This document shows positions 1 to 8,122 of a stretch of DNA of 64,000 nt, piece after piece. The position numbers and the translations under genes were made by a program. The notes below the pieces were generated by a model. The model saw only the letters and a program-made list of their open reading frames with translations, did not search any database and was not told the DNA's origin. Position 1 is the stretch's first letter; every line of letters starts with the position of its first letter. Source of the stretch: Sphingomonas sp. SUN039 (GTDB lineage Bacteria; Pseudomonadota; Alphaproteobacteria; Sphingomonadales; Sphingomonadaceae); NCBI RefSeq assembly GCF_024758725.1, contig NZ_CP096972.1:62001-126000 (forward strand). Direction: 5' to 3'.

Positions 1-1136
1 AACAGGTGACGGCACAGCGCTTCCTGCGTCTGGAAATGGATATGCGTCAGCGCGCCGCTCTCCAGGCCGCGCTGTCCGGCCGCGATGACCGAGCGGTCCT
101 CGGCGTGAATGTCGCGCGCCGTCGCCATCGCATATTCGCGCCCAAAGCGTTCGCTGGCGCTGGCGTCGTCGCCGACCCAGTAGAGCCGGATCACGCCCCG
201 CGATTTCGATGCCGAGACCGGATAGACGACATGCGAGAAGTGCTGGACCGCTGTGCCCAGAATGAAGAAATTCGGGAACAGCGCAAAATAGCTGCGGCCG
301 TGCGCCCCTGATACCAGATTACGCTTCGCCGCTGCGACTGCGCCGCGCCCGAAACCGAGCGCCGCGAACGGCTTCACCGCCGGGTCGGGGTTGGAATAGA
401 GCGTTTGCGTCCGGTGCGGCCCGTGAAAGCCGAACGCTGCCGGATAGGCGAACGGATTTTCCGCGCTGAACGCGGCTTCGCCCGAGCGCGAATGGATGAA
501 GCGCAGGTGGTAGTTCTCCTGGAAATTATCGTAGGTCAGCTTCCAGTTGGCATCGATGTCATAGACATATTCGCTGAACGTCGTGGCCTGCGCCACCGGC
601 AGCGTTTCGAGTTGCTCGGCAAGCCCCTGTAGCCAGTCACGCAGCGGCGGCGGGTCGGGCGCGAAGTTGATGAAGATCAACCCTGCACAGACATCGGCCG
701 TAACCTGCTTGAGCGCGCAGTCCTTTTTGTCGATGCCGAACGAAGCGAAATCGGGTGCCGAGAGCAGCGCGCCATCGGTGCCGAAGGTCCACATATGATA
801 GGGACAGCTGAACTTCGACCGTTTCCCCTGCGCCTCCTCGACCAGCTGTGTCCCCCGGTGCGTGCAGACGTTGTGGAATGCGCGGATCACGCCATCCTTG
901 CTGCGCACAATAAGGAGCGAGGCTTTGGCAAACTCGATCTCGCGCCGGATAAAGCTGCCGGGTTCGGGCAGTTCGCAGACATGACCGATCTCGATCCAGC
1001 TCCGCATGAAGACGGCTTTGCGCTCGAGCTCGTAGTAATCGGGATCGTAATAGGGGGCGGCGGGAATGGGCTCTGTGCCGAGGAACGCGACATCGGCGTC
1101 CTTCACCCGTTCGAACATCTGATCCGCATCGGCCAT
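1..1136 (-). CDS. Aromatic ring-hydroxylating dioxygenase, large (Rieske) subunit, 3' end missing
   Basis: This is the oxygenase component of a Rieske non-haem iron system, which hydroxylates or demethylates an organic substrate using electrons from a separate reductase. The first 378 residues are present and the gene runs off the left edge. The Rieske cluster ligands are visible as C91-T-H93 and C111-P-Y-H114. The mononuclear iron site is visible as D203-N-F-Q-E-N-Y-H210-LRFI-H215. The start is ATG at 1136, with GAGGA seven bases upstream. It lies 34 bp after the MarR gene on the same strand and is the last visible gene of the operon that begins at 7828. No reductase or ferredoxin partner is beside it in the window. 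The substrate is unknown; the family assignment is firm. Confidence 0.92.
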   Translation of the reverse strand, partial: MADADQMFERVKDADVAFLGTEPIPAAPYYDPDYYELERKAVFMRSWIEIGHVCELPEPGSFIRREIEFAKASLLIVRSKDGVIRAFHNVCTHRGTQLVEEAQGKRSKFSCPYHMWTFGTDGALLSAPDFASFGIDKKDCALKQVTADVCAGLIFINFAPDPPPLRDWLQGLAEQLETLPVAQATTFSEYVYDIDANWKLTYDNFQENYHLRFIHSRSGEAAFSAENPFAYPAAFGFHGPHRTQTLYSNPDPAVKPFAALGFGRGAVAAAKRNLVSGAHGRSYFALFPNFFILGTAVQHFSHVVYPVSASKSRGVIRLYWVGDDASASERFGREYAMATARDIHAEDRSVIAAGQRGLESGALTHIHFQTQEALCRHL

Positions 1137-1170
1137 CGCGTCATCCTCGCTTCCCCGCGCGAAGGGTCGG

Positions 1171-1722
1171 TCAGGTCATTCGCCCGCCTCTGGCAAAATC
1201 GTTGAGGATTTGCGCGCACAGCATGATGTCGTCGCGCGAATAGCCTGACAATCGATCCGACAGGAAAGCATCGAGATCATCGCCGAGACGATTGAAGACC
1301 TTGCGTCCCGCCGGGGTGAGCGACAGCGTGGCGCGGCGACCGTCGGTCTTGTCGCGCCCCTGGACGATCAACCCGGCATCGGCGAGCTTGTTGAGCTCGG
1401 CCGTGATCAGGCTGCGTCCGACCTTGTAGAACTCGGCGAGTTCATGCGGCGCAATCGGACCTCTGCCGATCATCCCGATGATCCACGGCCCGCGTGGTCC
1501 CAGCGAGAACTCGACGCAGAGCGCTTTGGTGGCATGGGTAAACTGACCCCGCGCCGAAGTCAGCGCATGGGTGAAGGCGCGCATATCCTCATGGCTGAGC
1601 GCGCGCTCAGCCGTTCCGGAATTTTCGACTGCGCGAAGCGGCACCGCTGACTGTTCCCTTGAGTGGCGGGCCTGCCCTAATCGCCTGCGCGCCTTCGGCG
1701 CAAGGCTAACTGCGCTGTCCAC
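1171..1722 (-). CDS. MarR-family transcriptional regulator
   Basis: This is a cytoplasmic winged-helix DNA-binding protein. The recognition region runs from about residue 92 (IAPHELAEFYKVGRSLITAE) into a wing with the DGRRATLSLT motif typical of MarR. The GTG start at 1722 gives 183 residues, which is about 40 longer than usual. An internal ATG at 1584 would give a normal-sized 137-residue protein. The GTG is supported by its position only 5 bp after the HiPIP stop, which suggests translational coupling. Lying inside the operon between the exported redox proteins and the Rieske oxygenase, it probably controls this operon or the divergent receptor in response to a substrate. That role is inferred from position only. 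Confidence 0.85.
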   Translation of the reverse strand: MDSAVSLAPKARRRLGQARHSREQSAVPLRAVENSGTAERALSHEDMRAFTHALTSARGQFTHATKALCVEFSLGPRGPWIIGMIGRGPIAPHELAEFYKVGRSLITAELNKLADAGLIVQGRDKTDGRRATLSLTPAGRKVFNRLGDDLDAFLSDRLSGYSRDDIMLCAQILNDFARGGRMT

Positions 1723-1727
1723 GGATT

Positions 1728-2033
1728 TCAGCCCTTCTTAGCCCAGGACCGGCAGACGCCGGTCGCGCCGACCGGTCCGCCCGTCAGCAGTTGGCATTTG
1801 CCGCAGCCTGCCGCCGTCGCTGTGAAGAAGGCGCATTGGCCGCAGGCCTTGGCGGGGTCTGTCGATACCGGCACGAACCCCAATGCCTTACGCATGCTTT
1901 TTTGGCTGGCGGGTAGCGTGTCGGGGTTGAAGCATACCGCATCGGCGGCGCGCGCTGCGGTTGCGAACCCGAAAGCGACGAGCGGTGCGACGCCCGCAAG
2001 GCCGAGGAAAGTACGTCTAGTGCTGGGGGGCAT
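1728..2033 (-). CDS. High-potential iron-sulfur protein (HiPIP), Tat-exported
   Basis: This is a small periplasmic electron carrier holding a 4Fe-4S cluster. The protein has 101 residues. It begins with a Tat-type signal (STRRTFLGLAG followed by a hydrophobic stretch ending near ATAARA). The cluster ligands fit the HiPIP pattern: C64, C67, C80 and C94, with the family's QLL/GG spacing between the last two. Two extra cysteines (C34, C77) are present. ATG at 2033 was chosen over the longer open frame because the signal peptide starts there. It overlaps the end of the VOC gene by 17 bp. HiPIPs usually pass electrons between a cytochrome and a terminal enzyme, which fits its neighbours: cytochrome c', the haem lipoprotein and the Rieske oxygenase. 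Confidence 0.85.
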   Translation of the reverse strand: MPPSTRRTFLGLAGVAPLVAFGFATAARAADAVCFNPDTLPASQKSMRKALGFVPVSTDPAKACGQCAFFTATAAGCGKCQLLTGGPVGATGVCRSWAKKG

Positions 2034-2487
2034 GGCTCGGCTCCGGGCTGATGCGGCGTTCGACCAGTTCGAACAAATAGCCGTCAGGGTCGGCAATTGT
2101 CATGATGCGATACCCCTTCATCACGTCGCGGATGGGGGAGGGCGCATAGCCCGCCGCCTTGAGCCGCGCAGCTATCGCGTCGAGGTCGGGCACGCGCAGC
2201 GCGATGCGGCTGAGGCCGTTGCCCTGGACGATCTTCGCGCCGCTCTTGCCTTCGTTGAGCAGGATGATGCCCGGTTGCGGGTGCTCCTTGCTGAAACCCA
2301 GGATGATCTCGCGCGCTGTGCCGCGCGGAATTTCCGCCACAACGACCATACCGAGTCCGGCCGTGTAGAAACGCAGCGACGTGTCGATTGTGCTGGTCCG
2401 CAGACTCGGTCCTATCAGGGTCGGAAGTTCCTGCGCCGTCGCGGGGATCGCCGCAACGGCCAGCAACAGCGCGGCAATCCGCCTCAT
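2017..2487 (-). CDS. Secreted VOC (glyoxalase/extradiol-like fold) protein
   Basis: The 156-residue protein has a Sec signal peptide (MRRIAALLLAVAAIPATAQ) followed by one vicinal-oxygen-chelate domain. The two beta-alpha-beta-beta-beta halves are recognisable, from DTSLRFYTAGLGM through the C-terminal segment IADPDGYLFELVER. VOC proteins are usually cytoplasmic, so an exported version is unusual and suggests a periplasmic substrate-binding or ring-modifying role. The start at 2487 overlaps the stop of the DUF1552 gene as ATGA. An upstream in-frame start would lack a signal at its N-terminus, so the shorter form was chosen. The exact reaction cannot be told from sequence. Confidence 0.78.
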   Translation of the reverse strand: MRRIAALLLAVAAIPATAQELPTLIGPSLRTSTIDTSLRFYTAGLGMVVVAEIPRGTAREIILGFSKEHPQPGIILLNEGKSGAKIVQGNGLSRIALRVPDLDAIAARLKAAGYAPSPIRDVMKGYRIMTIADPDGYLFELVERRISPEPSHAPQH

Positions 2488-3824
2488 GCGACCAACTCGC
2501 CGATGCTCTTGTTGGTTTCCAGACTCGCCGCGCCCCATTTGTCGACCGACACGCCCATCAACTGCTGGAGCGTCAGCCCGACGCGCGCGACCGAGGTGCC
2601 TTCGCCCTTGATATGCTGGCCGGTCTTCACGCGACCGCCGCCGCTGCCGGCAGTCATCATCGGGATATTGTCGATGGTGTGGAATTTGGCGAATTCGGTC
2701 TCGCTGTGCGCGAAGACGAGCGTGTTATCGAGCAATGTGCGGTCGCCCTCCTTCACCCCGTCGAGCGCCGAAACGAACGTCGTCCATCCTTCCATGCACT
2801 TGTTGACGAACCAGGTCGCGTCGGGCTGATAGCCCAAACGACTATCGAGCGGTTCCTCGTGCGTCAGCTGGTGGTGGGTGATCGTGCTGCCGATGCGGGT
2901 CAGCGACGACGCGCCGTTGTTGAAATTCATGTTGAACACCCGCGTGTTGTCGCACGCCAGCGCCATCACCAGCAGGTCGGTCATGAGCTTGTGGTTGACC
3001 ATGACGTTTTCGATGTCGGCGGTCACCGGGCGCTCATTGGGCGCGGCGGGGACGACACAGGCCTGCTTCGGCTCGGGCTTGGTGAGTTCCACGTCGAGCT
3101 GCTTTTCGATCTGGCGCAGCGAAGTGAAATACTGGTCGAGCTTGGCCTTGTCGGCGGCCCCGAGCCGCGCGTCGAGCGCCTGGCGCTGGTCGCCGATGGC
3201 CGACAGCACGCTGCGCCGTGCCATCGTGGCGGGATCGGGCGTGAAGTCGGCCTTGTTCGGATCGCGGAAGCCGGTGCCGAACAGCCGCGCGTAGAGCGCA
3301 GCGGGCGACCCTTCCGCCGGGTTGAGATTGCCGTTGCCGCGTCCGCTGAGCGAGTTGCGCGGGTCGCCGGTCGAGGAGAGTTCGAGCGAGCGAAAGCGGG
3401 TGCGCGTGCCGATGACGTCGCCGATCAGCACGTCGAAAGAGGCGGCGGGAAGGTTGCCCTCCGCCGTCGCCGCCATACCGGTGCGGATGCCGATGCCGCC
3501 GCTGGTGTGCGGCAGGTTGGCCTTGCCATCGAGCGGAATGTTGAAGTCCGACAGGATGTTGATCTTGTGCTGCAGCGCGCGGATCGGTTCGAGTTCGGGT
3601 TTGAGGTCGTAATCCTTGCCGACCTTGTCGGGGTACCAGCGGTTCGGGTTGACGCCGAGACCCCAGAACCACGCGCCGAAGCGGACCGGCATCGGCGCAC
3701 CGGTCGCGGCCATCGCCGTGCCGTTCCCATCGAGGAAAATGTCGAGCAGCGGCAGGCCGACCGCGACGGCCGCCCCTTGCAACGAGCCGCGCAGCAGGCT
3801 GCGACGGTTGAAATCGAAGGTCAT
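2484..3824 (-). CDS. DUF1552 protein, Tat-exported
   Basis: This 446-residue protein belongs to the DUF1552 family, whose members are often encoded next to DUF1587/1592-type cytochromes. It carries a twin-arginine signal (NRRSLLRGSLQG) and then a region with FGAWFWGLGVNPNRWYP near residue 50. The body resembles secreted alkaline-phosphatase-superfamily-like folds (FAHSETEFAKFH, HTIDNIPMMTAGSGGG), but that comparison is tentative. The function of the family is not established. The ATG at 3824 overlaps the stop of the upstream DUF1592 gene by four bases, and its own stop overlaps the VOC start in the same way. The strict pairing with the haem protein suggests that the two act together in the periplasm. 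Confidence 0.85.
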   Translation of the reverse strand: MTFDFNRRSLLRGSLQGAAVAVGLPLLDIFLDGNGTAMAATGAPMPVRFGAWFWGLGVNPNRWYPDKVGKDYDLKPELEPIRALQHKINILSDFNIPLDGKANLPHTSGGIGIRTGMAATAEGNLPAASFDVLIGDVIGTRTRFRSLELSSTGDPRNSLSGRGNGNLNPAEGSPAALYARLFGTGFRDPNKADFTPDPATMARRSVLSAIGDQRQALDARLGAADKAKLDQYFTSLRQIEKQLDVELTKPEPKQACVVPAAPNERPVTADIENVMVNHKLMTDLLVMALACDNTRVFNMNFNNGASSLTRIGSTITHHQLTHEEPLDSRLGYQPDATWFVNKCMEGWTTFVSALDGVKEGDRTLLDNTLVFAHSETEFAKFHTIDNIPMMTAGSGGGRVKTGQHIKGEGTSVARVGLTLQQLMGVSVDKWGAASLETNKSIGELVA

Positions 3825-5500
3825 CGGCGTGTTCCCATGTTCGAGAAGGCAACGGTGGTGGGGGCGCCCAATGGCTTGACGGCGACCCGCCAGGCATCGG
3901 GCATGGTCGCGACCTGCTGGAACAGGTCGGCGATCCGGTAGCCCTTGGCAGCGAAGGTCTTTTGCAGGACGGCAGAGGCCTCCAGCGCGTCCTCGGTCGA
4001 GCGGCCCGTCGCATATTCGAGCGCGCGGTTGGCGACGCACTCGGTGGTGGCGGGATTGGCGGCGAGCGCCCGACCCAGTCCCGCAGCACCCGTAACCGCG
4101 ACATCCTCGACCTTCGACGACACGTCGATGGGCGCGCCATTCTCGGTCTTGCGCCCCGACCCAATCCCGTCGAATCGTTCGAGCGGCAGGCCGATGGGAT
4201 CGGTCAGGGTATGGCACCCCGCACAGACCGGATCGCTGTTGTGCACGCTCAGCCGGATGCGCGCGGTCGGCATCGTCTTGTTGTTGATGTCCTGCACGGC
4301 GGTGAAATTCACATTGCCCGGCGGGTTCGGGACCGGCTGGCAGAGCAGCAGTTCCCGCACAGCGCGCCCCCGGATCGTCGGCGAGCTGCGCCCCGAATGC
4401 GAATAGAGCGCGAGGAATCCGGCCTGCGCCAACAGCCCGGCCCGGTCTCCGTCGGCGGGAAATTCCTGGGCTTCCCACCCGACGGCTGCGCGCACCGGCA
4501 CCTGATAGACCGTGCCCAGCGCACGCGTCATGAAAGTGCGGCGCGTCGTGAACAGGTCACGATAATCGCCGCCGCGGGTCACGAGCTGGTCGACGATGGT
4601 GCGCAGCATCTGTTCGGGCAGCGCCATCGCCACATCGCGGTTGAAACGCGGATAGACGAGCGGATCCTTGGCGATCTCGTCGAACTTTTCGAACAGCAGC
4701 ATGTCGGCGAAAAAGGCGCGCACGCCCGCCTCGAAGCGCGGCGAGGCGACCATGTGCCGGGCGATGGCATCGAGCTTGGCGGGGTCGTTCAGGTCGCCGT
4801 TAGCGGCTGCCGTCAGCAGGACATCGTTCGGCGCCGAATTCCACAGGAGAAAGCTGAGCCGTGCTGCGCGGGCATAATCGTCGATCCGAAGCTCGCCCGC
4901 ATGCATTGGGTCCGGCTCGGCGGTTTCGATGACATAGAGGAAGTCGGGCGCGACAAGCATTGCGGCAAGAGCAAGTTCGAGTCCCTTGTGAAACGATCCG
5001 GTCTTGAGCGTGCCCGCGTCGGCCATTGCGGCATAGGCAGCAAGCTCGCCCTGGGTCATCGGGCGACGGAACAGGTAGCGGCCGATGTGGGCGAGGACTG
5101 CACGCGTACAGCCATTGTCGGGCATGGTCGCGTTCCTGGGCGTGCAGCGCAGGAACGAGGCGCGATGCGCGTCATCGAACACTTGCCCGGCGATGCTGCG
5201 CGCCATCGCGTCGAATTGCTCGAGGCCGGTCGGCGAGATCGTGGCGCTGGTCGCGCCGGTCGCGATCAGCTGGTGCTGTGGACGCACGATCGGCTCGAAA
5301 CGACCCGCGACCCGGATGTCGGTACCGAAGATGTCGGCGATGGTGTTGCGATATTGCGCTTCGGTCAGCCGCCGCATCGCCACGACCTGCCCGAGTGGGC
5401 GGGAGGCGGCCGCCGGCGCGGCGGCGCTAACCTTCACCTCCTCCTTCGGCGCGCAGGACGGGAGTGCGAGCGCGGCAAGGATGAGGGCGAGCCGTTTCAC
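3821..5500 (-). CDS. DUF1592/1588/1585-type cytochrome c lipoprotein
   Basis: This is a 559-residue exported protein of the multi-domain DUF1587-1592-1595-1588-1585 family, best known from planctomycetes and myxobacteria. A lipoprotein signal ends in LALPSC with the lipidated cysteine at residue 16. The N-terminal part contains the RRLTEAQYRNTIADIFG motif typical of the first domain. A single c-type haem site, C426-AG-C429-H430, lies in the C-terminal third, and the region after it (DPIGLPLERFDGIG) is also typical. The start is GTG at 5500, which overlaps the upstream stop as GTGA. It is predicted to be a membrane-anchored periplasmic redox protein partnered with the DUF1552 product. The substrate is unknown. 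Confidence 0.88.
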   Translation of the reverse strand: MKRLALILAALALPSCAPKEEVKVSAAAPAAASRPLGQVVAMRRLTEAQYRNTIADIFGTDIRVAGRFEPIVRPQHQLIATGATSATISPTGLEQFDAMARSIAGQVFDDAHRASFLRCTPRNATMPDNGCTRAVLAHIGRYLFRRPMTQGELAAYAAMADAGTLKTGSFHKGLELALAAMLVAPDFLYVIETAEPDPMHAGELRIDDYARAARLSFLLWNSAPNDVLLTAAANGDLNDPAKLDAIARHMVASPRFEAGVRAFFADMLLFEKFDEIAKDPLVYPRFNRDVAMALPEQMLRTIVDQLVTRGGDYRDLFTTRRTFMTRALGTVYQVPVRAAVGWEAQEFPADGDRAGLLAQAGFLALYSHSGRSSPTIRGRAVRELLLCQPVPNPPGNVNFTAVQDINNKTMPTARIRLSVHNSDPVCAGCHTLTDPIGLPLERFDGIGSGRKTENGAPIDVSSKVEDVAVTGAAGLGRALAANPATTECVANRALEYATGRSTEDALEASAVLQKTFAAKGYRIADLFQQVATMPDAWRVAVKPLGAPTTVAFSNMGTRR

Positions 5501-6633
5501 TTCGTTGCTCCCGCGATCTGCGCCGCCGGGACGCGGTCGAACACGAACGCAGGTACGGCAGCGACGTCGAACGCGGCGGACACCGTCGTGCACTGCCCGG
5601 TCGTGGGATCGCGGCCGCCATCAGCGAGTTTCTTGAGCGTGTTGTATTGCGCGGCGCAGTCCATCCCCGCGCCGACCGCCGCGCCGAAGCCGCCGGTGAC
5701 CGTCGACAGGATCACGTTGAGCGGCGTCTGATAGGCACCCATCAATCCCGAGATCGATCCGTCTGGCGCGAAGTTCAGGCGCAGGCGCGCGTCGCGCAGA
5801 TCGTATTCGCCGCGCTGGCCGCGCAAACCCCCGTGGCCGAAAATGCGCCGCAGCCGCATGTCGACCGGTGCGCTGGTCAGAACGCCCTTGTCGATCCGCC
5901 CGTGCAGGACATTGCGCCATTTGGCGGTGTGGCCGACGGTGAAACTCGCGCCGGGCAGGATGTTCTGGCGGCTGTCGGAAATCGGCAGGTCGTCGGTCGA
6001 GGCGAAGACGATTTCGACGTTTTCGTCGCGGTCGAAACTGTCGATGCCGCGCACGATCATGACCATCGCATGTTCGCCGGTGACGAGGTTGATCTTGGCA
6101 CCGCGCACGATATCGCCCGCCTTGCCGTCGACGCCGCGATAATTTCTCGTGCAGCCCATCGCGCGATAGGCCTGGTTGTCGATGCCGCGCTCGCCCCTGG
6201 GTCCGACGAACTCGGTATGGCCGCAGCCGCCTTTTTCCTGGTCCATGTCGAGGCCGATCGCGGTCTTGCCCTTATATTCGGCTTGCGTCGCACGTTCGGG
6301 GAAGAGTTCGGGATCGGCGCAGATATTGGTGTTGTTCGGGCCGAACGCCCAGGCTGCGGAGGCTTTGACGAGTTCGGCCTCACCCGCAGGTGCCGACATG
6401 CGCGTACGATCGGGCGGGGCGAGCGTCTTGAGGAAATTCTCGCGCAGCGACCCGGCGAGCCCTTCCGGGCAATCGTCCTTGCCCTGATAAATCGAGGGCG
6501 CGAACTCGGTGATGACGAAACCCAGCTCGCCGTCGGTGGGCAGCGGGGGGCCGACCGGAGCTTTGTCCGCCGCGCCGAGTGTGAAGAGCGCAGCGACGGC
6601 AAGCGCCGGTCGGGCAAGGCTGGAAAAGCGCAT
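5497..6633 (-). CDS. Exported protein of unknown function, operon-linked to DUF1592/DUF1552
   Basis: I do not recognise this 378-residue protein. It starts with a Sec signal peptide (MRFSSLARPALAVAALF, probable cleavage near LGAAD). The mature part is rich in loops and glycine and has a few cysteines, for example in GPNNTNICADPELFP, in GGCGHTEF and close to the C-terminus. No CxxCH haem motif or transmembrane helix follows the signal. Its start shares one base with the stop of the preceding gene (TGATG) and its stop overlaps the GTG of the DUF1592 gene. Such tight coupling suggests it belongs to the same complex, perhaps as a structural or substrate-binding subunit. That is inference from position. 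Confidence 0.75.
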   Translation of the reverse strand: MRFSSLARPALAVAALFTLGAADKAPVGPPLPTDGELGFVITEFAPSIYQGKDDCPEGLAGSLRENFLKTLAPPDRTRMSAPAGEAELVKASAAWAFGPNNTNICADPELFPERATQAEYKGKTAIGLDMDQEKGGCGHTEFVGPRGERGIDNQAYRAMGCTRNYRGVDGKAGDIVRGAKINLVTGEHAMVMIVRGIDSFDRDENVEIVFASTDDLPISDSRQNILPGASFTVGHTAKWRNVLHGRIDKGVLTSAPVDMRLRRIFGHGGLRGQRGEYDLRDARLRLNFAPDGSISGLMGAYQTPLNVILSTVTGGFGAAVGAGMDCAAQYNTLKKLADGGRDPTTGQCTTVSAAFDVAAVPAFVFDRVPAAQIAGATK

Positions 6634-7358
6634 CACTGTCGCTCCGTCGAGAGGGTGAGCAGGACATCGCCGGCAGCCACGTCGGTCGATGACGCGTCGG
6701 CGGCAACGAACACCGCCGATCCGCGCCACGCCCATTGCGGGCGGTCGCGGTCGCGCAGGATGGTCCAGTCGCCGACGGGAAGGCTTGCGGCTGCGGCAGC
6801 GAAAGGCGTGCGCGCCCCGCACGCGCTGGCACACGCCGACGCAAACAAGGCACGCCCGCCGGAATCTGCCAGGACATAGCCGACGTCGGTCAGACGGGCA
6901 TCGACCGACGGCGGTGCGACGATCTCGGGTTTGGGAGGGATATAGCCGAGCGCCAGGAACAGATCCTTCCAGTGGTCGCCGCCGATGTCTCCCGGCTTTG
7001 CGTCGGCGTTAAAGGCGAAGACCGGACTCCCGTCGAATGCCCATTGCGGACCTTGCGCTCCCTGAACGACCGTCCAGCTGCCGACCGGTTTGGCGTCGCC
7101 CGGTGCCTTCAGCGGCGTCCAAGCCGCCGCGCACGGCCCGGTGCAATAAGTCAGCGTCAAGCTGGTTCGCGCGCGCACGCTGCGCAGGCTCAGGCCGTAA
7201 AGCGTGCGCCCGTCCTTGCCGACATAGACACGTCCCAGCGGGCTGGAACCGGTCGACACGCCCGACGGAAATGCTGCAGCGTCCGGGGTTGCCGCAACAG
7301 CCCCCGATGTTATGGCAAGCGCCAGCCCCAGCGCGAGCAATCGGCGTACGCGCATCAT
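6633..7358 (-). CDS. Secreted-repeat (COG4315-like) exported protein
   Basis: This 241-residue protein has a Sec signal (RRLLALGLALAITSGAVA). Two divergent repeats follow that resemble the secreted repeat found in COG4315-type lipoproteins: a strand pattern with GRTLYGL, a cysteine pair in TYCTGPCAAAWTPL, then VGSWTVVQGAQGPQWAFDG. The second copy reads GRALFASACASACGARTPF and VGDWTILRDRDRPQWAWRG. The family is of unknown biochemical role but is periplasmic or surface exposed. ATG at 7358 was chosen because it overlaps the upstream stop as ATGA; an upstream TTG is less likely. The repeat relation between residues of about 60-130 and 160-230 is visible directly. Confidence 0.75.
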   Translation of the reverse strand: MMRVRRLLALGLALAITSGAVAATPDAAAFPSGVSTGSSPLGRVYVGKDGRTLYGLSLRSVRARTSLTLTYCTGPCAAAWTPLKAPGDAKPVGSWTVVQGAQGPQWAFDGSPVFAFNADAKPGDIGGDHWKDLFLALGYIPPKPEIVAPPSVDARLTDVGYVLADSGGRALFASACASACGARTPFAAAAASLPVGDWTILRDRDRPQWAWRGSAVFVAADASSTDVAAGDVLLTLSTERQ

Positions 7359-7828
7359 GTCTTTTCGACCCGGAACGCCTTGTGGCAAGCGGCACAGGTC
7401 TGGCCGAGCGCCTTGGCCTGAACCCGTATCGCCGCCGCATCGCCCGATTGCGCGGCGGCGGCAAAGACCTGTGCCTGTCTGGCGAAATTATCCTGGGCGG
7501 CTTTGAACTGTGCGGGTTGCGTCCAGATTTCGGGCCTGGCAGCCGTCTTCACGCCGGGACGCGGGCCGCTCCCGGCGGGGAAAAACCCGTATTGCGCCTG
7601 CGCCGTGCTGCGGATCTGGCGGGCCGAGAGCTGCACGATAAAGACTTGCGGCGCGGGCTTGCGGAGCTCGTCGTTAACATTCTTGAACGCCGCGCCGAGT
7701 TCGCGATAGCTGTCGATGCGCGCTTTGTACGGGTCCGCACCGGCCGCAACGATGGGCGCGGCCGTCAGGGCCAGCGTCGCAACTGCGGCAGCGCCGACAT
7801 TGCGGTATATTCCCCTCGTCCACTGCAT
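7355..7828 (-). CDS. Cytochrome c'/c-556-like protein
   Basis: This 157-residue periplasmic cytochrome is first in the operon. A Sec signal covers roughly residues 1-30. The mature domain is helical, and the only haem-binding motif, C145-AA-C148-H149, lies close to the C-terminus, as is characteristic of the cytochrome c'/c-556 four-helix-bundle class. Proteins of this class carry electrons or bind NO and other small ligands. The ATG at 7828 is preceded by AGGATCGGCAGG. An upstream TTG five codons earlier was rejected. The gene faces the TonB-dependent receptor across the 294-bp divergent region and probably sets the transcription start of the whole redox operon. Confidence 0.85.
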   Translation of the reverse strand: MQWTRGIYRNVGAAAVATLALTAAPIVAAGADPYKARIDSYRELGAAFKNVNDELRKPAPQVFIVQLSARQIRSTAQAQYGFFPAGSGPRPGVKTAARPEIWTQPAQFKAAQDNFARQAQVFAAAAQSGDAAAIRVQAKALGQTCAACHKAFRVEKT

Positions 7829-7866
7829 CCTGCCGATCCTCAATCTATTTTCTCATACTCGTGATA

Positions 7867-7881
7867 GTTCAACAATTGAAC
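7867..7881. promoter_or_regulatory. Perfect dyad (GTTCAA-N3-TTGAAC), candidate operator
   Basis: This perfect inverted repeat with 6-bp arms and a 3-bp spacer lies 38 bp upstream of the cytochrome c' start, inside the divergent region between the redox operon and the receptor gene. The rest of the 294-bp region (7829-8122) shows no open reading frame, and no clear sigma-70 boxes were picked out. A MarR or TetR dimer encoded in this window could bind here; that assignment is a guess. Confidence 0.45.
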
Positions 7882-8122
7882 CTGTAAAGCCACGCCGTCA
7901 CGTTGCGATGCCGTTGCGTTTCAGGCGAAATTTTTCGGAAACGACAGAAAATGCCGCAAAAGCGCCATCGGCGATGCCGGATGTTCTCACAATCGCGGCG
8001 GCGATATATGGGAAATGACGGTGCGTCGGTTCTTCACCTTTGCCCGTTTCGCGCATACCCGCTGTCAGGAATGACGGGATCGACAACCGACCCGCAAAGA
8101 CCTCGGAGGGGAGGATCGTCTC

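Noticed and set aside
5647-6879. 410-codon plus-strand frame opposite the exported-protein genes
   Set aside because: The minus strand carries signal peptides and overlapping gene joints here, whereas this frame has neither a ribosome site nor a domain.
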